DNA of 64,000 nucleotides, from the NCBI GenBank assembly GCA_017535315.1, contig JAFXUD010000003.1, positions 62,001-126,000 on the forward strand, written 5' to 3'. Source of the stretch: Victivallales bacterium. GTDB taxonomy: Bacteria > Verrucomicrobiota > Lentisphaeria > Oligosphaerales > Oligosphaeraceae. The notes beneath the pieces were generated by a model. It was given only the letters and a program-made list of their open reading frames with translations. It was not told the DNA's origin and did no database searches. Every line of letters begins with the position of its first letter. The stretch's first letter is position 1. The translations under genes and the position numbers were made by a program. Of the stretch, positions 24,581 through 32,725 are shown piece by piece.

Positions 24581-25627
24581 ATGAAAATCAGCTTTATACG
24601 AGTATTCCTGAAGAAACGGTATCCGCTGACCATCAGCCGTGGCACGAGCTATGGTACGGAGAACCTCTTTGTGCGCGTCAACTACCTGGGGCAGACAGGC
24701 CTGGGGGAGCTGGCGGGGACGCCTAACAACATTGGAGAGAGTTGCGAAAGCGGCATCGCTGAACTGGAGCCATTCTGCGCATCCATAGAGGACGAATCAA
24801 TCGGCATCGCAGAGATTTGGGCGAAGGCGCGCCAGGCAGGCGTGCAGCCCCGTGCGTTGGCGGCATTGGACATGGCGCTGTGGGATGCACTTGGCAAGGC
24901 AAGTGGTCAGCCCCTTTGGCGGCTGTTCGGACTGCGTCGTGAAGCGGTAGCCACCTCCATTACCGTTGGCATCAATCCCGCTGAAGTCACCCGTGAGCGC
25001 GTGCCTGAGATGCTTGCGCGTACAGGGGCAAAATACCTGAAGGTGAAGTTGGGTTCCCCACAGGGATTGGAGGTTGACAAGGCGCATTTCATGGCGGCAC
25101 TGGAATCCTCGCGCCCCTTCCATTCAATCATTCGCGTGGATGCGAATGGCGGCTGGTCGGTAGCGGATGCGCTGCACATGCAGGATTGGCTGGCCGAGCG
25201 GGGCGTCGATTACATCGAGCAGCCGTTGGTCAAGGGGGCTGAGGATGCCCTGCCTGAACTTTTCAAGAAGCGCAGGCTTCCTATTTTTGTGGATGAATCC
25301 TGCTGGTTTGCCTCTGATGTGCCCAAACTGGCGGACCGCGTCGATGGCGTGAATCTGAAATTGATGAAATGCGGCGGCCTGACGGAGGCGTTGCGCATTG
25401 TGGCGGTGGCCCGTGCTTTCGGGCTCAAGACAATGATCGGCTGCATGGGCGAATCAAACGTCGCGATTTCGGCAGGCGCCTCCATTGGTGCCCTTTTCGA
25501 CCATATTGATTTGGATTCCCAGTTGAACCTGGTGGATGATCCGACGACGGGTGCGGAACTGACCGATGGTGTCGTTTTGCCGAACTTCAAGCCTGGCCAC
25601 GGCGCTGAATTAGCAATTAGCAATTAG
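24581..25627 (+). CDS. Enolase-superfamily epimerase (DgcA/dipeptide-epimerase type)
   Basis: 348 residues with the mandelate-racemase/MLE layout. N-terminal capping domain, then ALDMALWDALGKA, general-base YLKVKLG, metal ligands RVDANGGW (Asp), EQPL (Glu), DES (Asp) and the second-base region LKLMKCGGL. Related proteins are L-Ala-D/L-Glu epimerase and DgcA (N-acetyl-D-glutamate racemase). The next gene is a DUF1611 protein, the usual partner of DgcA, so N-acyl-amino-acid racemisation is inferred. The final residues ELAISN and stop come from AATTAGC heptads (25608-25628). Start is ATG 24581; no clear ribosome site. Confidence 0.85.
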   Translation: MKISFIRVFLKKRYPLTISRGTSYGTENLFVRVNYLGQTGLGELAGTPNNIGESCESGIAELEPFCASIEDESIGIAEIWAKARQAGVQPRALAALDMALWDALGKASGQPLWRLFGLRREAVATSITVGINPAEVTRERVPEMLARTGAKYLKVKLGSPQGLEVDKAHFMAALESSRPFHSIIRVDANGGWSVADALHMQDWLAERGVDYIEQPLVKGAEDALPELFKKRRLPIFVDESCWFASDVPKLADRVDGVNLKLMKCGGLTEALRIVAVARAFGLKTMIGCMGESNVAISAGASIGALFDHIDLDSQLNLVDDPTTGAELTDGVVLPNFKPGHGAELAISN

Positions 25628-25680
25628 CCCCAGTCCCTGCTCCCTAACCACTAACAACTAACCACTAACCACAAACCACT
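25608..25680. repeat. AATTAGC heptads followed by CTAACCAC repeats
   Basis: Three perfect AATTAGC units (25608-25628) cover the epimerase stop. After CCCCAGTCCCTGCTCCCT comes a second repeat, CTAACCACTAACAACTAACC, with ACTAACCACAAACCACTT (25644-25680), ending at the AGGAG of the DUF1611 gene. Confidence 0.8.
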
Positions 25681-25691
25681 TAGGAGAAATA

Positions 25692-26729
25692 ATGCTTCCA
25701 TCTGACATGCCACTGGCGATTTACATGGAGGATACTTTTGGAAAGACCTTCGGGAAAATGGGATACGACATGCTTCGCTTTTCGGAGAACCCGATAGTCT
25801 GCATCATCGACAGCTGCGAGGCTGGCAAGAAGGCTGGCGATGTGATGCCTGGTTCGCCACGTTCGGAAACGCCGATTGTCGCCACGGTTGACGAGGCCTT
25901 CAAATTGGGTGCGAAGGCGATGCTGCTGGGCAGCGCGCCGTCTGGCGGACTGCTTCCCGACAGCTGGTATCCCGCGCTGGATCGTGCAGTTGAACTGGGT
26001 ATGAACATCATTAACGGGCTCCATCAGCGTTTGAATGCCCGCTACACGAAACTGGCGGCAGGTCAGTGGATATGGGATATCCGCCAGGAGCCCGCAGGAC
26101 TGGGCATCGGCAAAGGCCGTGCGCGGGAGCTCTCCGCAAAGCGCCTTCTAATTGTCGGCACGGATATGGCCAACGGCAAAATGACGACAGGGTTGCTGCT
26201 GCACAAGGATGCTTTGGCACGTGGCGTGAAGTCGTGCTTCCTGGCGACTGGTCAGATAGGCATTGCCATCTGCGGCAAGGGCGTGCCTCTGGATGCCATC
26301 AAGTTGGACTACGCCTGCGGCGCCGTTGAGAAGGGCGTGTTGGAATATGCAGGGGCAGATTTGATTGTCGTGGAAGGGCAGGGCTCTGTGCTTCATCCAG
26401 GCAGCACGGCCACGCTGCCGCTACTGCGCGGTTCGTGCCCAACCCATCTAATCCTGAATCACCGCGCCGACTTGAAGACGCTGCGCGATTTTCCCTGGAT
26501 GAAGGTGCCGCCGTTGAGTGAAGTCTGCGACTTGTACGAGCGTCTGGCGTGCGCATGCGGCTGTTTGCCTGCCGCGAAGGTTGTGGGCATCTCCCTGAAT
26601 ACCTCGCATTTGAGCGACGAGGAGGCGAAGGCATATATCGCGAAGACGGAGGCGGAAACGGGCCTGCCAACCACTGACCCCGTGCGCTATGGCGTTGAAA
26701 AACTGACCGATGCTGTCCTGAACAAATAG
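25692..26729 (+). CDS. DUF1611 family protein (DgcN-type)
   Basis: 345 residues. The C-terminal P-loop domain starts with VGTDMANGKMTTGLLL (about residue 155), as in DUF1611; the N-terminal Rossmann-like half has DTFGKTFGKMGYDMLRF, an IIDSCEAGKKAGDVMPG turn and LLGSAPSGGLLPDSWYPAL. The best-known member, DgcN, is a D-glutamate N-acetyltransferase that works with DgcA. Adjacent gene order (epimerase then DUF1611) matches that pair. TAGGAG in ACTTAGGAGAAATA precedes the ATG. Whether it uses D-glutamate or a peptidoglycan-type peptide is open. Confidence 0.85.
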   Translation: MLPSDMPLAIYMEDTFGKTFGKMGYDMLRFSENPIVCIIDSCEAGKKAGDVMPGSPRSETPIVATVDEAFKLGAKAMLLGSAPSGGLLPDSWYPALDRAVELGMNIINGLHQRLNARYTKLAAGQWIWDIRQEPAGLGIGKGRARELSAKRLLIVGTDMANGKMTTGLLLHKDALARGVKSCFLATGQIGIAICGKGVPLDAIKLDYACGAVEKGVLEYAGADLIVVEGQGSVLHPGSTATLPLLRGSCPTHLILNHRADLKTLRDFPWMKVPPLSEVCDLYERLACACGCLPAAKVVGISLNTSHLSDEEAKAYIAKTEAETGLPTTDPVRYGVEKLTDAVLNK

Positions 26730-26743
26730 GGAGGACAGAGGTG

Positions 26744-27820
26744 ATGGCTCCATTCAGATTGGGAGTTGTTGGCCTTGGACATCGTGGCATCCACATGTTC
26801 GAGCTGGCGACGACGGCATTTCCTGAAACACTCCAGGGTGTTGCTATCTGCGACAACAACGAGGAGATTTTGAAGGCGACCGTCGAGAAGTTCCCGAATG
26901 CCACGCCTTACAATGACTTTTATGAGATGTTGGACAAGGCGGAACTGGACGTGTTGCTTGTGGAGACACCAGCGCACTGTCATGCCGCCTTCTGTGTGGA
27001 GGGGCGCAAACGCGGTCTCTTTGTCTTCGGCGAAATCCCCTGCGTTGCCACTCTGGAGGAGGCGGATGCACTCTGGCAGGCAGATGCAAATGCGCCCAAA
27101 GGCTTCTTCATGACGGGAGCCAACCCGAACGAATGGGGATTTGTGGAGGCGCTTTACAGCTATTACAAGCAGGGGCTTCTCGGGAAGCCATACTACATGG
27201 AGGCGGAGTACATCCATGACTGCCGCTACCTCTGGCCAAGCACGCCGTGGCGGCGCACGATGTACCCCATCACCTACTGCACCCATTCGCTGGGGCCTCT
27301 GCTTCGCATCACCGATGAAGACCTGCGCCAGGTTTCCTGCATGGATACGGGGGCCTGGGTGGAGGGTGGCGAAAACGAGCATGACCTGATGACAGCTCAC
27401 TTCCATGCGCCGTCGGGTCTTGTGGTTCGGTTTACGGCCTCGTTCATCAACAACGCTGGCTGCGGTCACCACTCTTACCGTGTCTATGGCACAGAAGGCT
27501 ACTTTGAGCGTCTTTCCTCCCGTGGGCAGCAAAAGCCCATCACCACCTTCAACTCCAAGAAACTCTATGGCTTTGACAAGAGCACCATTGTCTCTATAGA
27601 GGAGCAGCGCCCCGAGTTTGAGGCGCGCAGCAAGAACTTTGGCGGGCATGGCGGCGCTGATTTTGTCCTCTGGTACACATTTGCGCAGGCTCTTAAGGAG
27701 AATGGCCCAGCCCCGATTTCACTGAAGGCGGGGCTGCGGATGACGATTCCAGGCATTTTCGCCAGGGAATCCGCTAAACAGGGAGGAAAGCTTGTTGATA
27801 TCACATATCCGTGGGATTGA
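26744..27820 (+). CDS. Gfo/Idh/MocA family protein with EIP instead of EKP
   Basis: 358 residues. Rossmann LGVVGLGHRGIHMFEL at residue 6. The catalytic tripeptide position reads LFVFGEIPCVATLEEAD: the lysine of EKP is replaced by isoleucine, so the usual acid/base is missing or another residue does the work. TYCTHSLGPLLRI and NEHDLMTAHFHAPSG form the second domain. GGGAGGACAGAGG gives a strong ribosome site for ATG 26744; a GTG immediately upstream also exists. Likely cotranscribed with the epimerase and DUF1611 genes (14-bp gap). Confidence 0.8.
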   Translation: MAPFRLGVVGLGHRGIHMFELATTAFPETLQGVAICDNNEEILKATVEKFPNATPYNDFYEMLDKAELDVLLVETPAHCHAAFCVEGRKRGLFVFGEIPCVATLEEADALWQADANAPKGFFMTGANPNEWGFVEALYSYYKQGLLGKPYYMEAEYIHDCRYLWPSTPWRRTMYPITYCTHSLGPLLRITDEDLRQVSCMDTGAWVEGGENEHDLMTAHFHAPSGLVVRFTASFINNAGCGHHSYRVYGTEGYFERLSSRGQQKPITTFNSKKLYGFDKSTIVSIEEQRPEFEARSKNFGGHGGADFVLWYTFAQALKENGPAPISLKAGLRMTIPGIFARESAKQGGKLVDITYPWD

Positions 27821-27831
27821 ATATCGGAGGT

Positions 27832-27859
27832 TTGAAAACTCTCTTCTTGGTCTTATATT
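27832..27859 (+). promoter_or_regulatory. Candidate promoter of the symporter gene
   Basis: TTGAAA at 27832-27837, 16-bp spacer, TATATT at 27854-27859, about 70 bp upstream of the symporter start. It gives the symporter its own promoter. Confidence 0.5.
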
Positions 27860-27931
27860 GAATCATAATCATTGAAATAACAACCAAGGCCCAGTGGCAT
27901 TGCCAGGGGCGCAACCAAAGGAAAGGCGGGA

Positions 27932-30508
27932 ATGTATTGGCTGGATTGGATTCTGATTTGGGTTCCATTGTTTATTGTTGTCTTTGCGGCTTTCAAGAGC
28001 CAGAAATACGTCAAGGGCGTGGCTGACTTTTTGTCGGCGGGACGCATTGCAGGGCGGTATGTCGTCTCCGTCGCCAGCGGCGAGGCGGCCATGGGACTCA
28101 TCTCCGTCGTGGCCGTGATGGAGATGTACTACCGCAGCGGATTTGCCATCTCCTTCTGGAGCACGCTAACGGCTCCTATCAGCATGATTCTTGGTCTTGT
28201 TGGTTTCTGTACCTATCGCTTCCGCGAGACGAAGGCGATGACGATGGGGCAGTTCTTTGAAATCCGCTATAGCCGTTCTCTGCGCATTGTGGCGGCGGTC
28301 ATCCAGTCCATTTCAGGAATCATCAACTATGCCATCTTCCCTGCCGTCGGCGGGCGTTTCCTCGTTTACTTCCTGGGGCTTCCCCTCACCTTTAAATTCC
28401 TGGGCACGACATGGTCCACGTATGGCGTGGTGATGTTCTGCTTTCTGGCAGTGGCGCTGATTATCGCCTGCCTGGGCGGTCAGGTGACCATCATGGTGAC
28501 TGACTGCGTGCAGGGCCTGCTCAGCTACCCAATGTTCGTTGTGGTGGTGGCCTACTTCTTCTACCGCTTCTCCTGGACGGGCGAGATGGCTCCGTCCCTG
28601 ATGTGCCGTGCGCCTGGCGAAAGCTTCCTGAATCCATACGATACGGAGAACCTCCGTGACTTCAACCTCTTCTATGTCTTGTGTGGTATTGTGACGGTTT
28701 TCCTGAATCGTATGTCCTGGGGCGGCAGCTCGGGTTACAACGGTGCTGCAAAGAGCGCGCACGAGGCCAAGATGGGTGCTCTGCTCGGTTCATGGCGTGG
28801 TGGCTTCGGCACGATGATGTACATCCTCATCGCCGTCGTCGCGTTCACCTTCCTCAATCACAACCACTTTAAGGACGAAGCCCGCGAGGTGCGTCAGGAG
28901 CTGGCCGCCAAGGCGATTGACGATGTGCTGCGTGTGGACAACCCCGATTCAGGCAAGCTCTCCACCGTGGAGGCGCTCCACAGCGCCTTTAAACAGGATG
29001 TGAAGGCACAGTTCCTGGGGATTCCTGCCCGCGACCACTTCCCAGAGCCTCCGAAGAAAATCCGCAAGCAGGATTTTGGAACAGAAAAGGAATACGATGA
29101 GGCCAAGGAAAAGCTGGATGCGGAAGTCAAGGCTTTCCACGAAGCCTGTGCCGACCCCTATCCCAAGACGGTTCTGGATCTGATTGACAAGAATGTCGAG
29201 AAGGCTGTGCTTCCCGATACGATGTCGGAGGCGGAGCAGCAGAAGTTCCGCGACGACCAACGCGCCTTCTTGAAAAAGAAGGGGCAGACCTTCGGCACCA
29301 TCTACAACCAGATGCTGGTCTCCGTCGCCATCCGCAAGATGCTGCCTATGGGCGTGACAGGCATCTTCTGCGCCCTGATGATCTTCCTGATGGTCTCGAC
29401 GGACACGACCTACATGCACTCCTGGGGTTCCATCTTGATTCAGGACTTTGTGCTGCCCCTTCGCAAGAAGCCCTTCACGCCCGAGCAGCAGATTAATGTT
29501 CTGCGCATCTCCATCACGGGCGTCTGCGTCTTCGCCTTCCTCTTCAGCTATTACTTTGCGCAGATTGACTTCATCCTGATGTTCTTTGCCATCACGGGTG
29601 CCATCTGGGCAGGCGCGGGCTCTGTTATCACTTTCGGGTTGTACTGGAAGAAGGGTACCACGCAGGCCGCCTTCGCCTCGCTAATCGCGGGCGCGACCAT
29701 CGCCATTGCGGGCATCATCGGCCAGCAGACTTGGGCCTCCCACATCTATCCATACTTTGAGAAAGCGGGCATGGTGGAGGAGGTCAACCAAATGCTTCTC
29801 ACCATCACAAGGCCCTTCCATCCATACGTGGTGTGGGGCAACCCTGAGGGGCCGTTGAACGCGCACAAGTTCCCGATCAACTCCACGGAAATCGGCTTCA
29901 TCTGCAACGTGATATGCATCCTGCTGTATGTATCCGTCTCCCTGCTGACCTGTAAGGAGCCCTTCAACATGGAGCGCATGCTTCACCGCGGCAAATACAG
30001 TCTTGATCCAGAGAAGGCCAAGGCGGCAGCCGAGGCGAAGAAGAAGGAGAACGAGAGTGTATCCAGGCCAAGACGCGTCTGGAACTTCTTCAAACACAAT
30101 ATGGTTGGTATCGACCATCAGTACACAAAAGGGGACAAGATTCTGGCCTTCTCTGTATTTGCCTACTCCTTCGGCTATGGCTTCTTGCTGAACTTCATTA
30201 TCGTCATCATCTGGAACTTCTTCCACAAGTGGGACATCCAGTGGTGGTCCTGGTTCTTCTTCTACAAGCAGTTCCTGGTCTCTGGCATCATCGGCATTAT
30301 CTCCACCTTCTGGTTTGGCATCTGCGGTACAAGGGATTTGATGAGGCTTTTCAAGGATCTGGCTGCGAAAGAGGCCAATGCATTGGATGACGGGCGTGTG
30401 GAAGGCAACGTCTCCGTCGCCGATCTGGCAGCCGTCAAGGCCGCCGAAAGCGCGATGGCTGATACGAACGGCACGGCTGCTCCTGAGGTGAAGGCTGAGC
30501 AGAAATAA
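27932..30508 (+). CDS. Sodium:solute symporter (SSS) with large hydrophilic insert
   Basis: 858 residues, against about 500-600 for most SSS proteins. N-terminal spans include WILIWVPLFIVVFAAFKS, then VADFLSAGRIAGRYVVSVAS (the SSS helix 2-3 'DF..AGR' signature) and GAIWAGAGSVITFGLYWK. Residues about 309-464 form a charged, lysine/glutamate-rich insert between helices. A further segment (700-760) is also charged, with more spans at 710-800. The C-terminal tail is disordered and Ala-rich. It probably imports the substrate of the surrounding catabolic cluster by Na+ coupling. GGAAAGGCGGGA precedes the ATG. Confidence 0.88.
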   Translation: MYWLDWILIWVPLFIVVFAAFKSQKYVKGVADFLSAGRIAGRYVVSVASGEAAMGLISVVAVMEMYYRSGFAISFWSTLTAPISMILGLVGFCTYRFRETKAMTMGQFFEIRYSRSLRIVAAVIQSISGIINYAIFPAVGGRFLVYFLGLPLTFKFLGTTWSTYGVVMFCFLAVALIIACLGGQVTIMVTDCVQGLLSYPMFVVVVAYFFYRFSWTGEMAPSLMCRAPGESFLNPYDTENLRDFNLFYVLCGIVTVFLNRMSWGGSSGYNGAAKSAHEAKMGALLGSWRGGFGTMMYILIAVVAFTFLNHNHFKDEAREVRQELAAKAIDDVLRVDNPDSGKLSTVEALHSAFKQDVKAQFLGIPARDHFPEPPKKIRKQDFGTEKEYDEAKEKLDAEVKAFHEACADPYPKTVLDLIDKNVEKAVLPDTMSEAEQQKFRDDQRAFLKKKGQTFGTIYNQMLVSVAIRKMLPMGVTGIFCALMIFLMVSTDTTYMHSWGSILIQDFVLPLRKKPFTPEQQINVLRISITGVCVFAFLFSYYFAQIDFILMFFAITGAIWAGAGSVITFGLYWKKGTTQAAFASLIAGATIAIAGIIGQQTWASHIYPYFEKAGMVEEVNQMLLTITRPFHPYVVWGNPEGPLNAHKFPINSTEIGFICNVICILLYVSVSLLTCKEPFNMERMLHRGKYSLDPEKAKAAAEAKKKENESVSRPRRVWNFFKHNMVGIDHQYTKGDKILAFSVFAYSFGYGFLLNFIIVIIWNFFHKWDIQWWSWFFFYKQFLVSGIIGIISTFWFGICGTRDLMRLFKDLAAKEANALDDGRVEGNVSVADLAAVKAAESAMADTNGTAAPEVKAEQK

Positions 30509-30524
30509 GCGGAGGAATTGACAA

Positions 30525-31349
30525 ATGAGATTACGGATACTGGGGTCTGCGGCTGCCGAGGGGTGGCCCGCCATGTTCTGCTCATGCCCAGCCTGCCAGA
30601 AGGCACGGGCCAATGGCGGGAAGGATCTTCGCAGGCGCACCGCCTACATGCTGGACGATGACACGCTGATTGACTATGGACCTGACATCTACGCCCAAAG
30701 TTTGGAGTTCAATCTGGATTTGGCGAAGGTCAAGCGGCTCCTCATCACCCACAGCCATACGGACCACCTGACTCCACGGGAACTGACCTGGCGTCGCAAG
30801 GGCTTCTCCACCGCACAGAACCTGATGAAAATCTACGCCAACCAGGCCTCTGCCGACCGCATTAACGAATGCCCCACGTATGATAGCCTGGAGCCCCTCA
30901 AGGCGGAACTGCATATCCTGAAGCCAGGTGACAAGCTCGTCGATGAGGACCTGACCATCCAGACAATTCTTGCCGACCATGCTCAGCCGCCCGAAGAACC
31001 GTTGAACTATATTCTTGAGCGCAATGGAGTCTGCGTTTTCATCGGCAACGACAGCGGCTGGTGGTGCCAGGAGAGCTGGGACATTATTGGCCAGTACAAA
31101 TACGACATCGTCATCATCGAGTGTACATACGGTGTGCGCTGGCCTGAACAGCGCGCCAAGCACATGGGGGCCAATGTCTCCGTGGCGGTGCGGGATGAAC
31201 TGAAGCGGTTGGGCTGCCTGAAGGAGAACGCGCTGGTTGCCGTCAACCACTTCTCGCACAACATTCAGAACCTCCACACTGACCTTGAGCAGTTCTTCAA
31301 TCCCAAAGGCATCCTTGTCGGCTACGACGGCATGATTTTGGAACGGTAA
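30525..31349 (+). CDS. Metallo-beta-lactamase-fold hydrolase (PhnP-like)
   Basis: 274 residues. The metal motif HSHTDH lies near residue 76-81, with later ligands ADHAQPPEEP, FIGNDSG and NHFSHN. N-terminal CSCPACQKAR (about 20-29) resembles the extra structural zinc site of PhnP-type phosphodiesterases. So the likely reaction is hydrolysis of a cyclic or diester phosphate in the cytoplasm. It follows the symporter by 16 bp and is in its operon. GCGGAGGAATTG precedes the ATG. Substrate not inferable. Confidence 0.83.
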   Translation: MRLRILGSAAAEGWPAMFCSCPACQKARANGGKDLRRRTAYMLDDDTLIDYGPDIYAQSLEFNLDLAKVKRLLITHSHTDHLTPRELTWRRKGFSTAQNLMKIYANQASADRINECPTYDSLEPLKAELHILKPGDKLVDEDLTIQTILADHAQPPEEPLNYILERNGVCVFIGNDSGWWCQESWDIIGQYKYDIVIIECTYGVRWPEQRAKHMGANVSVAVRDELKRLGCLKENALVAVNHFSHNIQNLHTDLEQFFNPKGILVGYDGMILER

Positions 31350-31388
31350 GAGAGGTGGCGACGGCGGCCACGTTATTTCTCCAACTTA

Positions 31389-31486
31389 AAAGGGACAGGA
31401 GCGACAGGAATGACGGGAGCGACATCAAAATGACGCTAGGTCTTTTTTGGGGTCGCTCCCGTCATTCCTGTCGCTCCTGTCCCTTT
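31389..31486. repeat. Perfect 35-bp inverted repeat (GGGACAGGAGCGACAGGA family)
   Basis: Arms 31389-31423 and 31452-31486 are exact reverse complements, opening AAAGGGACAGGAGCGACAGG, with a 28-base loop holding TCTTTTTTGG. Belongs to the same family as 173-373 and 21803-22020. It lies between convergent genes and probably terminates transcription from both sides. Confidence 0.9.
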
Positions 31487-31563
31487 GAGCGTTAATTTAA
31501 GGAGTATTAACGTGACGTTGTTGTTACACCCTTTGGTACATGCTCAGCTCGGTGGAACTCCCT

Positions 31564-31890
31564 TCATTTCAGGGCGTCTTGCATTTGTCTATCGTGCTGG
31601 CCCTGTGCTTTGTTGAGTTTTTCCGTCATCTTTTTCTTCGCCTGGATGGCGGTGGCGCCCGTGCCGTAGTTGATGACACTGTTGACGTCATCCATCATAG
31701 AGGGCTTTTGAGCGGGCTTCTGTGCCTGCGGAGGGGCGGGTTTGGGTTGCTGTGCAGGCTTTTTCGTGGTGTTGGTTTTGACCTGCGGTGCAGGTTTTGC
31801 GGTTGGCTTTTTGCCAATCTGATTGTCGCATGAGAAAAGAAGAAGGGAGAATGCAATGGCACAGGTTGCGGCAATGGTTTTGACGTTCAT
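31564..31890 (-). CDS. Small Pro/Gln/Lys-rich lipoprotein
   Basis: 108 residues. MNVKTIAATCAIAFSLLLFSC contains a lipobox (LFSC), so it is lipid-anchored in the envelope. After it comes a Pro/Lys/Gln linker (KPAQQPKPAPPQAQKPAQKP), then MMDDVNSVINYGTGATAIQAKK. No fold is recognised. It overlaps the anti-sigma gene by 4 bp, so it belongs to the sigma operon and may be a target or sensor lipoprotein. Confidence 0.75.
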   Translation of the reverse strand: MNVKTIAATCAIAFSLLLFSCDNQIGKKPTAKPAPQVKTNTTKKPAQQPKPAPPQAQKPAQKPSMMDDVNSVINYGTGATAIQAKKKMTEKLNKAQGQHDRQMQDALK

Positions 31891-32705
31891 TTTTCAGCCC
31901 TTACAAGTTTGAGTTTATAGATTACAGGGTTTTCTGTGAACATAACGTTTTCGGTGCTGCCAGGCTGGGGGAGGCTGGGGGAAAGGAGGTTCCAGCCGTA
32001 GGAGGCCAGCTTATCCGAGAGTTCCTGCGCCTCTGTGTCCTTTAGCGCAATGGCAAACTCATGGTAGAACTCATTTTCCCGCAGGTCGAATTGCTTCTGG
32101 TTGACATCAGCAACCTGTTTCAGATATTCGATTCCGTTGTCCAAATCCGTGACGCTCCAGACCTGCTCGATGATTGACGGGAAGACGACGCCTGCGTTAA
32201 GAGGGGCTGTATATGGTTTGGAGGTTGTGCTGCCGACTGTCTTGAGGTTGGCGTTATCGGCAGCTTGGTTGCTTCTGATGGAATTCCGTGCGTATTTACC
32301 CGTGAATTGTGGTTCATAGGCGGGCTTTTCTGTTGACTGGATGGATGCATCAGCCAGGGAGGTGTCTGCACCATTTTCAGGTGTGTATGTCCATATGGCA
32401 AGGCCTAGCAAAATGACAACAGCTGCCGCCGCCGAGTATGTCAGCCCCCAAAGCACTTTTAAGCGATTTCTTGGAATGGGCTGTTCCTGCTTGTGTACAG
32501 CGGTCAGAACTCGATCTGACAAGCCTTCTGGCGGCTGAATCGCCTTGGCAACCAGAGCATCCAGGCGTTCCAGCTCACGCAGCTTTGACTGACAGTCAGT
32601 GCATTGTGCGAGATGCTGACGTTCCTCCTCCCTCCCAGCGCCGCAGTGAAGCCCTTCAAGCTGTTCTAGAGTCAAACAAGATTGCACTGTTGTTTCTTCT
32701 TTCAT
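31887..32705 (-). CDS. Zinc-finger anti-sigma factor
   Basis: 272 residues with the ZAS (zf-HC2) motif HLAQCTDC near residue 34, which binds the ECF sigma factor in a zinc-dependent way. A membrane span (LWGLTYSAAAAVVILLGLAI) follows at about 77, with a periplasmic domain of about 165 residues (VVFPSIIEQVWSVTDLDN, FYHEFAIALKDTEAQEL). Start at ATG 32705; the frame also opens at a TTG (32729) overlapping the sigma stop. The gene order sigma, anti-sigma, lipoprotein is typical of an envelope-signal operon. Confidence 0.85.
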   Translation of the reverse strand: MKEETTVQSCLTLEQLEGLHCGAGREEERQHLAQCTDCQSKLRELERLDALVAKAIQPPEGLSDRVLTAVHKQEQPIPRNRLKVLWGLTYSAAAAVVILLGLAIWTYTPENGADTSLADASIQSTEKPAYEPQFTGKYARNSIRSNQAADNANLKTVGSTTSKPYTAPLNAGVVFPSIIEQVWSVTDLDNGIEYLKQVADVNQKQFDLRENEFYHEFAIALKDTEAQELSDKLASYGWNLLSPSLPQPGSTENVMFTENPVIYKLKLVRAEK

Positions 32706-32725
32706 GGTTTTACCAAGGCCTCTTT

